A DNA stretch of 64,000 nt from Capilliphycus robustus (GTDB lineage: Bacteria; Cyanobacteriota; Cyanobacteriia; Cyanobacteriales; Microcoleaceae), in assembly GCF_034932365.1 (NCBI RefSeq), contig NZ_JAYGHR010000067.1:1-64000 (forward strand), given 5' to 3'. A program made the position numbers and the translations under genes. How positions within the stretch are numbered: position 1 is the stretch's first letter; each line of letters begins with the position of its first letter. The notes below the pieces were generated by a model. That model had not been told where the DNA came from and searched no databases. It was given only the letters and a program-made list of their open reading frames with translations. Below, piece after piece: positions 26,766 to 36,159 of the stretch.

Positions 26766-27860
26766 ATGTCCGTTTTGGCACCGATCGCAGTTCTTGCAGT
26801 CTTGATTTTCGTCCATGAACTCGGTCACTTTCTGGCGGCACGACTGCAAAATATTCACGTTAACCGTTTCTCTATCGGTTTTGGCCCGATCTTGCTCAAA
26901 TATCAAGGCTCAGAGACAGAATATGCCTTACGAGGAATTCCGTTAGGTGGGTTTGTCGGATTTCCCGACGAAGATCCTGAAAGTACGATTCCTCGAGATG
27001 ATCCCAATCTGTTAAGCAACCGCCCGATTTTAGATCGCGCTATTGTGATCAGTGCGGGAGTAATTGCTAATCTGATCTTTGCTTATTTTCTCTTGGTTGC
27101 TCAAGTGGGAATAATTGGCATCCCTGAATTTAACTACAATCCAGGAGTCAAGGTGCCAGAAGTGGCAACCGATGTAAGTTCCGCAGCCGCCAAAGCGGGA
27201 ATTAAGCCGAATGATGTGATTATCTCAATGGAGGGTAAAAGATTTGAACCCTCCCAGGAAGCCATTCAGGATTTGATCAGCGAGATTCAATCTCGCCCCA
27301 ACCAACCGTTAGATCTAGAAGTCCAACGGGGTGAAGAGATTATCCCCGTGCAAGTCATTCCTGAATTGGGAAGCGATGGTAAAGGGCGAATTGGCGTACA
27401 ACTGACTCATAACCGAGAGGTGGTGCGTCGTCGGGCGGATAACTTGGTTCAAGCCTTTAGCGAGGGGGCGAACGAGTTCCAACGGATTATTAACTTAACG
27501 GTTTCCGGTTTTGGTCAACTGATTAGCAATTTCCGTCAGACGGCGAATCAGCTTTCTGGCCCAGTGGGAATTGTCGCCATTGGTGCGGATATTGCTCGTT
27601 CGGATGCGGGGGATTTGTTCCAGTTTGCTGCATTGATTAGCATTAACCTGGCGTTTATCAATATTTTGCCGCTTCCGGCGCTCGATGGGGGTCAATTGGC
27701 GTTTTTATTGATTGAAGCGATTCGTGGTAAACCGCTCCCCACTCGCCTGCAAGAAAGTGTGATGCAAACAGGCTTAATGTTACTGTTGGGGTTGGGAATT
27801 TTCCTGATTGTACGCGATACGGCGAACTTGGGTTGGGTGCGATCGCTTCTGCAACAGTGA
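26766..27860 (+). CDS. rseP: RseP-type site-2 intramembrane metalloprotease
   Basis: 364 aa from ATG 26766 (a TTG at 26745 is also in frame). The zinc motif HELGH is in the first TM segment; the second ligand motif is LPLPALDGGQ in the third. A PDZ domain (about residues 125-210) lies between, and NQLSGPVGI precedes the last segments. Such enzymes cut anti-sigma factors or signal peptides inside the membrane. The stop lies 20 bases before nth, so the two genes may be cotranscribed. Confidence 0.92.
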   Translation: MSVLAPIAVLAVLIFVHELGHFLAARLQNIHVNRFSIGFGPILLKYQGSETEYALRGIPLGGFVGFPDEDPESTIPRDDPNLLSNRPILDRAIVISAGVIANLIFAYFLLVAQVGIIGIPEFNYNPGVKVPEVATDVSSAAAKAGIKPNDVIISMEGKRFEPSQEAIQDLISEIQSRPNQPLDLEVQRGEEIIPVQVIPELGSDGKGRIGVQLTHNREVVRRRADNLVQAFSEGANEFQRIINLTVSGFGQLISNFRQTANQLSGPVGIVAIGADIARSDAGDLFQFAALISINLAFINILPLPALDGGQLAFLLIEAIRGKPLPTRLQESVMQTGLMLLLGLGIFLIVRDTANLGWVRSLLQQ

Positions 27861-27879
27861 ACCCTTTGAGGTAACTGAA

Positions 27880-28533
27880 ATGACCATTCGCAAGCGATTA
27901 AGCACGAAGCAACGAGCCTTAGAGATTTTGGTGCGGCTGAAACGGCTTTATCCCGATGCGGCTTGTACGCTCAACTACCAGACTCCTGTGCAGCTTTTGG
28001 TGGCAACGATTTTATCGGCCCAATGTACGGATGAGCGGGTGAATAAGGTGACTCCAGCTTTGTTTAAACGCTTTCCTGATGCGTTGTCATTGGCGACGGC
28101 GGATTTGGAGGAATTGCAAGCGTTAGTGCGTTCAACGGGCTTTTATCGCAACAAGGCTAAAAATATTAAAGCCGCTTGTTCGATGATTGAGGAGAAGTTT
28201 GGCGGGAAACTGCCGAAACGTATGGAAGAGTTGCTCGAACTGCCGGGAGTGGCTCGGAAAACCGCTAATGTGGTGCTGGCGAATGCTTTTGGGATTAATA
28301 TGGGGGTGACGGTTGATACTCATGTTAAGCGTCTGAGCCAACGCTTGGGACTGACTGAACAGACTGATCCGGTTCGTATTGAGCGAGATTTGATGTTGTT
28401 GCTGCCGCAGCCCGACTGGGAAAATTGGTCAATTCGCTTGATTTACCACGGTCGGGCGGTCTGTACGGCTCGAAATCCAACGTGCTATGATTGTAAATTG
28501 TCTGATCTGTGTCCATCAGCTCAATTAAAGTGA
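27880..28533 (+). CDS. nth: Endonuclease III (DNA glycosylase/AP lyase)
   Basis: 217 aa from ATG 27880, with GAGG upstream. The helix-hairpin-helix LPGVARKTANVV contains the catalytic Lys, VDTHVKR holds the catalytic Asp, and the 4Fe-4S cluster ligands are CTARNPTCYDCKLSDLC (Cx6Cx2Cx5C). It removes oxidised pyrimidines in base excision repair. Located directly after the site-2 protease gene and before rpsN. Confidence 0.96.
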   Translation: MTIRKRLSTKQRALEILVRLKRLYPDAACTLNYQTPVQLLVATILSAQCTDERVNKVTPALFKRFPDALSLATADLEELQALVRSTGFYRNKAKNIKAACSMIEEKFGGKLPKRMEELLELPGVARKTANVVLANAFGINMGVTVDTHVKRLSQRLGLTEQTDPVRIERDLMLLLPQPDWENWSIRLIYHGRAVCTARNPTCYDCKLSDLCPSAQLK

Positions 28534-28583
28534 GTCTGATGAAATCCAAACGAATGTTAATTGACTGAGGAAAAACAGCTCTA

Positions 28584-28886
28584 ATGGCTAAGAAAAGTAT
28601 GATCATGCGCGACATCAAGCGCAAGAGAATTGTTGAAAAGTACGCCGAAAAACGGGAAGCTCTCAAAGAGGAGTTTGAACAGGCGGAGAATCAAGCCAAA
28701 AAAATGGAAATTCACCGCAAAATTCAGCAACTCCCCCGTAACAGTTCACCAACACGGGTGAGGAATCGTTGCTGGGCTACTGGACGTCCGAGAGGATACT
28801 ATCGCGATTTTGGACTCTGCCGCAACCAACTACGGGAAATGGCACACAAAGGGCTGTTACCGGGTGTGGTTAAATCCAGTTGGTAG
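28584..28886 (+). CDS. rpsN: 30S ribosomal protein S14
   Basis: 100 aa, long zinc-independent type. MAKKSMIMRDIKRKRIVEKY and the C-terminal RNRCWATGRPRGYYRDFGL, REMAHKGLLPGV blocks are diagnostic. It is followed by repeats with no further gene. Confidence 0.98.
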   Translation: MAKKSMIMRDIKRKRIVEKYAEKREALKEEFEQAENQAKKMEIHRKIQQLPRNSSPTRVRNRCWATGRPRGYYRDFGLCRNQLREMAHKGLLPGVVKSSW

Positions 28887-28894
28887 GCTGAAGT

Positions 28895-29090
28895 TAATGG
28901 GAACAGGGGATTGGGGAATTGTCCTCGTCTCCGCAACTCTTTCAGTCCCAAGTAGGGAGTAGAGGACAAGGGACAGGTCAGAGGCAATCATCCAGTCATG
29001 CAAGAGGCAATCATGCAATGGAAATATAAAATTCTGAACTCCTGAACTTCTAACTGGTCACTGGTCACTGATAACTGTTCACTGAAAAGA
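28895..29090. repeat. STRR-type repeat block
   Basis: GGGGACAAGGGACA-type units, AAGAGGCAATCATGCA repeats (28978-29019) and GGTCACT heptamers with AACTGATAACTGTTCACTG (29052-29083) fill the gap between rpsN and the next minus-strand gene. The units match those at 3376-3512. Confidence 0.7.
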
Positions 29091-29098
29091 TGGGATTT

Positions 29099-29428
29099 TT
29101 ATCGACCACAGCAGCGCTCATATCCCAGACTATCTAAGAGTAAATCACTAACGGCGTTGGCGATCGCAAACTCTCCATAAAAGCTTTGAGAAAAGTCAAA
29201 CGATTGCATTTCCGTTACAATGGCAATCACTAAACAACCGAGATCGTTTTCTCCTTCCATCCGTTGACGGACAAAGATTTGAGCGGCTCTTTGGGCTATG
29301 GTTTGATTAATCGCTTCGGGAATGAATTCTTGATCGAGCCAAGCGTGTAAGGCTTTTTGCAGCCATTCCCCTTCTTGCTGGGGATTTTGAGCTGGGGGAA
29401 GTGTAATCGGTTTGATAGATTCAGACAT
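29099..29428 (-). CDS. Conserved unknown cyanobacterial-type protein
   Basis: 109 aa, acidic and helical, no signal or membrane segment. It has LQKALHAWLDQEFIPEA and AQRAAQIFVRQRMEGENDLGCLVIAIV stretches, and ends in CCGR. I do not recognise a named family. Its codon use resembles its neighbours, and the start ATG follows the gap to 29512. Confidence 0.55.
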   Translation of the reverse strand: MSESIKPITLPPAQNPQQEGEWLQKALHAWLDQEFIPEAINQTIAQRAAQIFVRQRMEGENDLGCLVIAIVTEMQSFDFSQSFYGEFAIANAVSDLLLDSLGYERCCGR

Positions 29429-29511
29429 GGGTCTAGAAGAGCGGTAGACTCAGTTTAGGACTAATTTAATCAAATTATATCGTTTCAATTTCGCTCGCCG
29501 TCAGAACCGCT

Positions 29512-29931
29512 TTACTGCCGTACAATGGCGATCGCTGGTGCGTTACCCGACTCGTAGGATAGCAAGATTTTCTTTTTGACGAGATCGGCAAATCGTTGGT
29601 TAATCGAAGACTCAATCGCGTTGGCTTCTTGTTTGAAACACACTTGATAACTTTTTGACTTATCATAGGTGCGAGTCAAACGGTTGTAAGTCTTTGTTGT
29701 TTTCGACTGGACAAATACCGAAGGTTCGGGGCGTTTGTACCAAAATAGACGGTAAGAGTGGGTGGATTCACTACTTTTGAACTTGAGAATATTCTCGGTT
29801 TTACCTAAAATATTAATGGCATAAAAATCCGTTCTCTTGTAAATTTGTAAATAGCCCCAATTCTTTTCGGTTTTATTGATCAATCTTTCAAGGGTGTTTT
29901 CCAGGGAGGGACAGGCATCAAAGGCTAGCAT
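29512..29931 (-). CDS. Unknown small protein
   Basis: 139 aa, basic, without membrane segments. Aromatic-rich N-terminal half (WGYLQIYKRTDFYAIN, YRLFWYKRPEP) and a helical C-terminal half with SINQRFADLVKKKILL. No family recognised. It is divergent from aat, 55 bases apart. Confidence 0.5.
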   Translation of the reverse strand: MLAFDACPSLENTLERLINKTEKNWGYLQIYKRTDFYAINILGKTENILKFKSSESTHSYRLFWYKRPEPSVFVQSKTTKTYNRLTRTYDKSKSYQVCFKQEANAIESSINQRFADLVKKKILLSYESGNAPAIAIVRQ

Positions 29932-29986
29932 CGGCTACTTTAGATCGACATAGACTACTCATTTAATATATCAAAATCATCGCATT

Positions 29987-30577
29987 ATGCAATACGATGT
30001 CGCGGCAATTATTCAGGGTTATGCTCAAGGCTACTTTCTCATGGCAGATGAGGATGATCAGAATTTGGGATGGTATACTTCTCGTCAAAGAGCATTGATT
30101 CCTCTTGATGAACGTTTTCGCTATCCGCGATCGCTACAAAGAGTGATTAATCAAAATCGATTTAGTGTTGCGGTTAATCGTGATTTTAATGCTGTTGTTG
30201 AAGGATGTGCGAACCGAGAAACGACTTGGATTTCTTCTGAACTCAAATCGATTTATTACGCTTTATATCGGGCGGGGTATGCTTATAGTTTTGAAACTTG
30301 GCAAGGTGATCAACTCGCTGGCGGAATTTTAGGGCTGGTCATTGGCGGGGCTTTTATTGGAGAGTCGATGTTTTATCGCATTCCCGAAGGGTCAAAAGTA
30401 GCAATGGTGAAGCTGGTTGAACGCTTACGAGAACGTAATTTTGTGTTGTTTGATGCTCAGATGAATAATCCTCATTTGGATCGGTTTGGAGCTTATATTA
30501 TTAGTCATAGAGAATACAAAAATTTACTCAATAAAGCTTGGGTTCGTAACTGTTCTTTAAAAGAATTTACAAAATAA
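29987..30577 (+). CDS. aat: Leucyl/phenylalanyl-tRNA-protein transferase
   Basis: 196 aa. The fold-defining blocks GYAQGYFLMADE, LGWYTSRQRALIPLD, TWISSELKSIYYALYRAGYAYSFE and GGAFIGESMF, LFDAQMNNPHLDRFGA match Aat, which attaches Leu or Phe to N-termini of proteins with basic residues, marking them for ClpAP/ClpCP. Slightly shorter than the E. coli enzyme, as usual in cyanobacteria. Confidence 0.93.
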   Translation: MQYDVAAIIQGYAQGYFLMADEDDQNLGWYTSRQRALIPLDERFRYPRSLQRVINQNRFSVAVNRDFNAVVEGCANRETTWISSELKSIYYALYRAGYAYSFETWQGDQLAGGILGLVIGGAFIGESMFYRIPEGSKVAMVKLVERLRERNFVLFDAQMNNPHLDRFGAYIISHREYKNLLNKAWVRNCSLKEFTK

Positions 30578-30584
30578 AAAAACA

Positions 30585-30614
30585 TTGACAAAAATAGGCA
30601 ATTTCGATTATAAT
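30585..30614 (+). promoter_or_regulatory. Consensus sigma-70 promoter for the diguanylate cyclase gene
   Basis: TTGACA (30585-30590) and TATAAT (30609-30614) are separated by 18 bases. Both hexamers match the consensus exactly. Transcription would begin near 30622 and leave a leader of about 185 bases before the ATG at 30806. Confidence 0.7.
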
Positions 30615-30805
30615 AGAAATAAAAAATACAATCAATAAACGGTTCATCAAGCTCGCGGGGAACTCCAAAAAATGTCTAATTTTCAAGGATCAATAGAAAA
30701 GCGCTCACATCTACTAGCCTCAAAAAAATACAATACTGTTAAAAATTGTTCTAAACCTGGTGAGGAAAAGTTGTATTGAACTAATTTTAATCCAAATTAA
30801 CCCCT

Positions 30806-33800
30806 ATGAAAACTCATCTGAAAAAGGAGATCAACTCTGATCCCAATTCTAACATAGGCGGCAACCGACCACCGCAGCAGATCGGAACTTCTCAACAGAC
30901 CTCTGAAACTTCTGAAACTTCTCTACAGGATATGACGGGCCAGCAGTTATGGTATCGTAGACTAGAAGCACGCGACCAAGAGACCCTGGCTGTATTTGAA
31001 TCGATTTCAGAGATTATTCTGATTATCGAAGCCAAAGGCAAAAATATTACTGTTATCCCCACTCGTCTTGATGAAAAATCGGGTCTCAAAGCTGCAATTA
31101 TCAATCAAACAATTCAACAATTTTATGACTCTGAACAGTCCGAACAGTGGCTAGAGTTGATTCGACAAGTTTTCACAACCCAACAAACCCTCGAGTTTGA
31201 GTATAGCTTGTTAGTAGAAGAGCGAACCTTTTGGTTTTCCGCCTGTGTTTCCCCGAAAGTTCAATCCCAAAGTGTTCTTTGGGTAGCCCATGATATTACA
31301 CAATCTCAACAAAGCCAACATTGGTTACAACTGCTGGAACGGGGTGTAGCCGCCAGTAGTAACGGAATTGTGATCACCGATGCGACGAATGCCGATAATC
31401 CGATTATCTACGTTAACCCCGGTTTTGAAAGGATTACAGGCTACAACCGCGAAGAAGTCATCGGAAAAAACAGTCGGTTTCTCCAGGGAACAGATAGAAA
31501 TCAACCCAGCTTAGAAGAACTCCGACAAGCAATTATTGCCGGAAAAAGTTGCTACGTCACCCTGAGAAATTATCGCAAAGATGGCAGCTTATTCTGGAAC
31601 GAGTTGACAATTTCTCCGGTGATTAATGAGCGGCAAAAAGTGACGCATTATATCGGTATTCAAACCGATATCACCGAACGAAAGCAAGCTGAAGAAGAAC
31701 GAAATCACTTCTTTTTTCAGTCCATAAATTTACTCTGTATTGCCGACTTTAACGGTTATTTTACCCGGATTAATCCCGCTTGGGAAAGAACGTTAGGTTA
31801 TACTCAAGCTGAACTTTTAGCCACACCTTTTATAGAGTTTGTTCATCCAGAAGACCGAGAAAAGACCTTAAAAGAAGCTGAAAAACTGAGCCAAGGTATA
31901 AATGTAATCTCCTTTGAAAATCGCTATCGTTGCCAAGATGGAAGTTATCGCTGGTTGGTGTGGAATTCTACGGCTGTGCTGGAAAGTAAACTGATTTATG
32001 CGGTTGTCTATGATATCACAGAACGCAAGCAAATTGAAGAAGCACTTAAACGACAAGCATTAACGTTTGCCAATATTTCCGATGGCATTATTATCACGAA
32101 TTTAGAAGGAATTATTATTGATTGGAATCCGGCTTCTGAAAGAATGTTTGGCTATAGTAAAGCCGAAGTTTTAGGGAAAAGTGCTGAATTTTTATACACA
32201 CCTGAAGAAGCCAAAACCCTGACCGCTAAAATCATTCGCTCAATGATCAAAAACTGTCGTTGGTCTGGAGAAATTACAGTCATTCGGAAAGATAAAACTC
32301 AACGGATTTGTGAAACGACTGTAGTTCCTCTCGAAGACGAACAGGGTAAGATTATCGCCGCCATTGGGGTGAACCGAGACATCACCGAAACGGTGAAAAT
32401 TAGAGAGCAACTCAAAACCTCACAAATGTTGCTAGCTGGGGTTCTCAATAGTTCTCTAGATGGAATTATGGCATTTAAATCAGTTCGAGATGAAACCGGA
32501 AAAATTATTGATTTTGAATGGCTATTAATTAATCCCTCGGCTTGTGAAATCATAGGACGAAGCGAAACAGAATTATTAGGAAAACGGATGCTCGAAGAAT
32601 TACCGGTAAACAAAGAAGAAGGACTTTTTGAGCGCTATATTCAAGTCGTAGAAACCGGAGAACCTCAAGAAAATGAATTTTACTATGAACACGAAGGGAT
32701 CAAATGTTGGTTTATGAATATTGCGGTTAAATTAGAAGATGGGTTTGCAGTCACGTTTCGCAATATTACCCAAACAAAACAATCAGAACTGCAACTTCAA
32801 CAACTCAATGATGAATTAGAATCTCGCCTGAATCAACTTCAACAACGCAATCTAGAAATGTTGCTACTCAGTCAGATGAACGATTTTCTACAAGCTTGTC
32901 TGACTTTAGAAGAAGCCTACAAAGCCTTTAGAACCCTGATTAAACCCCTATTTCCGGGTTGTTCTGGAGGGATTTTTATCACTAAAGCATCCCGTGATTT
33001 TCTAGAAGCTGTCGCCACTTGGGGAAACCTTCCCATCGGAGAAACGATATTTCATCCGAAAGATTGTTGGTGTCTGCGACGAGGACGAGAACATTGGGTT
33101 GATGGGGATGAGATTGACTTATTTTGTGATCATAGCGATCGCATTTTACCACCAAAAGCCACCCTCTGTTTACCGATGATGGCACAAGGAGAAACACTAG
33201 GATTACTGTACCTCTATTCTGATTCTCGCAATCATTTAGATGAAAATAAACGACAACTCGCCCGTACCGTCGCCGAACAAATGGCGCTGGCGATCACGAA
33301 CTTGCAACTGCGGGAGAAACTACAAAATCAAAGTATTCGTGATCCCCTAACTGGATTATACAATCGTCGCTACCTAGAAGAATCTTTAGAGCAAGAAATT
33401 AATCGCGCTCGTCGCCATCAACACAGTATCGGTGTGATCATGATTGATATTGATCATTTTAAACGCTTTAATGATACTTTTGGGCATGATGGCGGAGATG
33501 CGGTACTCAAAGAAGTGGGGAAACTGTTAAAAAGTCATTTGCGAAGTTCTGATATTGCTTGTCGTTATGGCGGCGAAGAAATGACGCTGATTTTACCGGA
33601 AGCTTCTCTAGAAATTACCTATAAACGGGCGGAAGAAATTCGCCAATTCATCAAGCAAATTAATATTGAAAACAAACGTCAAAGCCTGGGAACAATTACA
33701 GCATCTTTTGGAGTGGCTTGTTTTCCGCAACATGGAATAAGCGGGGATGCAGTCATCCAAGTTGCAGATAACGCTCTTTATCAAGCAAAAAAACAAGGAC

Positions 33801-33832
33801 GAGATCAGGTTGTAATAGCTGAGGTTGAGTAG
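30806..33832 (+). CDS. Multi-PAS/LOV-like/GAF diguanylate cyclase
   Basis: 1008 aa, no membrane segment. After an N-terminal PAS-like region there is a LOV-type PAS (about residues 175-300) with GKNSRFLQG, where the usual flavin-adduct Cys is Ser223. Three further PAS domains follow, each ending in a DITERKQ-like linker, then a coiled coil, a GAF domain with the CWCLRRGR motif and a GGDEF domain. The active site GGEEM (922-926) is intact and an inhibitory RSSD site lies five residues upstream, so c-di-GMP synthesis with product feedback is likely. The stop codon TAG is inside the first unit of the repeat array that follows. Confidence 0.92.
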   Translation: MKTHLKKEINSDPNSNIGGNRPPQQIGTSQQTSETSETSLQDMTGQQLWYRRLEARDQETLAVFESISEIILIIEAKGKNITVIPTRLDEKSGLKAAIINQTIQQFYDSEQSEQWLELIRQVFTTQQTLEFEYSLLVEERTFWFSACVSPKVQSQSVLWVAHDITQSQQSQHWLQLLERGVAASSNGIVITDATNADNPIIYVNPGFERITGYNREEVIGKNSRFLQGTDRNQPSLEELRQAIIAGKSCYVTLRNYRKDGSLFWNELTISPVINERQKVTHYIGIQTDITERKQAEEERNHFFFQSINLLCIADFNGYFTRINPAWERTLGYTQAELLATPFIEFVHPEDREKTLKEAEKLSQGINVISFENRYRCQDGSYRWLVWNSTAVLESKLIYAVVYDITERKQIEEALKRQALTFANISDGIIITNLEGIIIDWNPASERMFGYSKAEVLGKSAEFLYTPEEAKTLTAKIIRSMIKNCRWSGEITVIRKDKTQRICETTVVPLEDEQGKIIAAIGVNRDITETVKIREQLKTSQMLLAGVLNSSLDGIMAFKSVRDETGKIIDFEWLLINPSACEIIGRSETELLGKRMLEELPVNKEEGLFERYIQVVETGEPQENEFYYEHEGIKCWFMNIAVKLEDGFAVTFRNITQTKQSELQLQQLNDELESRLNQLQQRNLEMLLLSQMNDFLQACLTLEEAYKAFRTLIKPLFPGCSGGIFITKASRDFLEAVATWGNLPIGETIFHPKDCWCLRRGREHWVDGDEIDLFCDHSDRILPPKATLCLPMMAQGETLGLLYLYSDSRNHLDENKRQLARTVAEQMALAITNLQLREKLQNQSIRDPLTGLYNRRYLEESLEQEINRARRHQHSIGVIMIDIDHFKRFNDTFGHDGGDAVLKEVGKLLKSHLRSSDIACRYGGEEMTLILPEASLEITYKRAEEIRQFIKQINIENKRQSLGTITASFGVACFPQHGISGDAVIQVADNALYQAKKQGRDQVVIAEVE

Positions 33833-34207
33833 GGTGGGTGACAACCGATAACTTAATTACTGAAATTAGCAACTTTTTGGCGTCACCCACCGGACAGTAT
33901 AGTAGGGTGGGTGACAACCGATAACTTAATTACTGAAATTAGCAACTTTTTGGCGTCACCCACCCTACAGGGGTGAAATTAGGCATCACCCACCCTACTG
34001 AAATTAGCAACTTTTTGGCGTCACCCAGCCTACAGGGGTGAAATTAGGCATCACCCACCCTACTGAAATTAGCAACTTTTTGGCGTCACCCAGCCTACAG
34101 GGGTGAAATTAGGCGTCACCCACCGGACAGTATAGTAGGGTGGGTGAGAACCGATAACTTAATGATTAATATAACCAACTTTTTGGCGTCACCCACCGGA
34201 CAGTATA
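33828..34207. repeat. Nested array of 73-bp and 65-bp intergenic repeats
   Basis: A 73-bp unit begins AGTAGGGTGGGTGAC and ends GTCACCCACCGGACAGTAT; copies start at 33828, 33901 and 34134. Between them a 65-bp period is seen (TGAAATTAGCAAC at 33934, 33999 and 34064). The GGTGGGTGAC and GTCACCCACC ends are inverted repeats of each other, as in miniature elements inserted into one another. The array fills the gap between the convergent cyclase and DUF3598 genes and touches the cyclase stop codon. Confidence 0.85.
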
Positions 34208-34228
34208 GTTAAAATTGCCAATTTTTAT

Positions 34229-35068
34229 TTAATTGTTTTTGCGTTCAATGACTAACGTTAAACTTTGCCATTCTCCCTTGTCATTGTAACGACGAATTAA
34301 ACGCTGACGTTCGTTTGGATGAATGAGCCATCCCGCCTCAAAAAAGAACGCTTGACGCAGTTGAACCTGTTGGGGAACCGTTGCCGAAGCGCCATCGGGT
34401 AACAGATAAACTTTCACAGGTTGGGAACCTTGATCAAAATGTAGAATTGATCCGTCTATTGTCGCCGTTGAAGAAATCGTTTGATCGGCAAACGTTAAAC
34501 TTTGAGCAAGTTTTCCGGTATTATCTAATTGAAGCTGCATTTGAGTGGAAAACGTATCAGGAGAACGTAAATCGGGATAAAGTGTAATTGCTTCTCCGTT
34601 CCAAGTTCCCAGTAACGCTTCAACCGTCAGAGGAGGACGTTCAACGGCGTCTGTATTGGCGCGTTTTTCTCGAATTAACGTCAGTTGTTCTAAGTTTCCG
34701 TCGGGATCAAACAATTCAACTAACCGCAAACGGCGATTTTCCGCCATAAACCCAAACTCCGCCCCCGACTTGGTAAACGGCGCCAACTGAATTGTGCCTT
34801 GAGAAAACGCCCCAGTCTCAAAAAACAGGATCTCTCGCCCCAAAGATTGAAATTCTCGAACTAATTCATCAACGGGGGGTTTTATGATACCATCAGGACT
34901 CGGCGGAAAACGACGCAACGTTAGACGAACGGTTTTGTTGTCGTTCAACCCCTCTAACTGCAAAATACTGGGCGTATCCTTGATGATTTCCCCTTGATTG
35001 GAAAATTGTGTAAACGAACCGTGCCATTCGCCCAAATTTACGAGAAAATTTTCCCATTGCGATCGCAT
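34229..35068 (-). CDS. DUF3598 family protein
   Basis: 279 aa soluble, beta-rich. MRSQWENFLVNLGEWHGSF, LTLIREKR and LLGTWNGEAITLYPDLR motifs match the DUF3598 family of cyanobacteria and plants, whose two halves resemble lipocalin-like barrels. Function not established. It is divergent from the SAM hydroxide adenosyltransferase gene, 35 bases apart. Confidence 0.75.
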   Translation of the reverse strand: MRSQWENFLVNLGEWHGSFTQFSNQGEIIKDTPSILQLEGLNDNKTVRLTLRRFPPSPDGIIKPPVDELVREFQSLGREILFFETGAFSQGTIQLAPFTKSGAEFGFMAENRRLRLVELFDPDGNLEQLTLIREKRANTDAVERPPLTVEALLGTWNGEAITLYPDLRSPDTFSTQMQLQLDNTGKLAQSLTFADQTISSTATIDGSILHFDQGSQPVKVYLLPDGASATVPQQVQLRQAFFFEAGWLIHPNERQRLIRRYNDKGEWQSLTLVIERKNN

Positions 35069-35103
35069 AACTAAACCTCATTCAATCTCAAAACGGTTTC
35101 CCC

Positions 35104-36060
35104 ATGTTTCTATCTGGAATCGTCACCCTGCTGACTGACTTTGGCTTGAGTGATGTCTATGTCGGCGTAATCAAGGGTGTCATCGCTCAAATCAATCCTG
35201 AATTACGAGTAATTGACTTAACTCATGATATTCCCCCTCAGAATATTGCGGCAGGTCGATTTTGTCTAATGAATGCTGTTCCCTATTTTCCCCCAAAAAC
35301 GGTTCATATTGCTGTGGTTGATCCAGGAGTCGGGACTCAACGCAGGGCGATCGCTGTACAACTGCCTACAGGATACCTTGTCGGGCCGGATAATGGGGTT
35401 TTAGGAGGGGCGATGGGGGCGATGTTAGCCCAATGTCAGACGCCTGATGAGTTTACTGTCGTGGAATTGACGAATCCTGATTATTGGCGGACTCCTATCC
35501 CCAGTACCACGTTTCACGGGCGGGATATTTTTGCGGCGGCAGGTGCTTATTTAGCGAGTGGGGTGCCTCTAAGAGAACTGGGACATCCGATTGATCCGGC
35601 GACACTGACGGATTTGATTTTATCAGAATCGAGCTTTACAGAGGAAGGAATTGAAGGCTGTATTCAACATATTGATCATTTTGGGAATTTAATTACAAAT
35701 ATTCCCGGTCATTTTATTGAGGGAAAAACTTGGTTTGTCGCCATTGGAGGGTTGAAGGAAGAAAACACAGAAGAATTGATTCAGGAAAATTTAGATAAAA
35801 ATAAGGAGAAGAAGAAGAAAAAAGGCAAAAATAATAAGGATAAAATTGCGAAGAAAACCGCTTCAGAGATTGAATCTCTCTCTCAGGTGTCGCGAATTAT
35901 TCCGGGTGGACGCACTTATGAAGATGTGAAACCGGGAAATTTCGTGGCGTTGGTGGGTTCTCATGGTTGGGTAGAAATTGCCGCCAATCAAGCCAATGCT
36001 CAATTGATTTTACAGCTAGAATGGGGATCACGGGTTCATGTGTTGCTGACGGATTCCTAA
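35104..36060 (+). CDS. SAM hydroxide adenosyltransferase (DUF62) with a lysine-rich insert
   Basis: 318 aa. The family hydrolyses S-adenosylmethionine to adenosine and methionine. Visible motifs are LLTDFGLSDVYVGV, HDIPPQN, AVVDPGVGTQRRAIA (catalytic Asp and Arg) and TFHGRDIFAAAGAYL (catalytic His). The C-terminal barrel is interrupted at about residues 225-260 by a low-complexity Lys/Asn/Glu stretch with KEKKKKKGKNNKDK that the family normally lacks or has only in short form. Confidence 0.88.
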   Translation: MFLSGIVTLLTDFGLSDVYVGVIKGVIAQINPELRVIDLTHDIPPQNIAAGRFCLMNAVPYFPPKTVHIAVVDPGVGTQRRAIAVQLPTGYLVGPDNGVLGGAMGAMLAQCQTPDEFTVVELTNPDYWRTPIPSTTFHGRDIFAAAGAYLASGVPLRELGHPIDPATLTDLILSESSFTEEGIEGCIQHIDHFGNLITNIPGHFIEGKTWFVAIGGLKEENTEELIQENLDKNKEKKKKKGKNNKDKIAKKTASEIESLSQVSRIIPGGRTYEDVKPGNFVALVGSHGWVEIAANQANAQLILQLEWGSRVHVLLTDS

Positions 36061-36159
36061 ATCTTGTTAAGAGCTAGCAGCAAAAATGAGGATTTATCTT
36101 ATTATTGATGTAGATAGTTCTAGCTTGGAAAATTTCAGGACAGTAGAGAGGTGTGAATA

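Noticed and set aside
33828..34207. Repeat array considered as CRISPR
   Set aside because: The units are 65-73 bp, internally palindromic and contiguous; there are no short identical repeats separated by unique spacers, and no cas genes.
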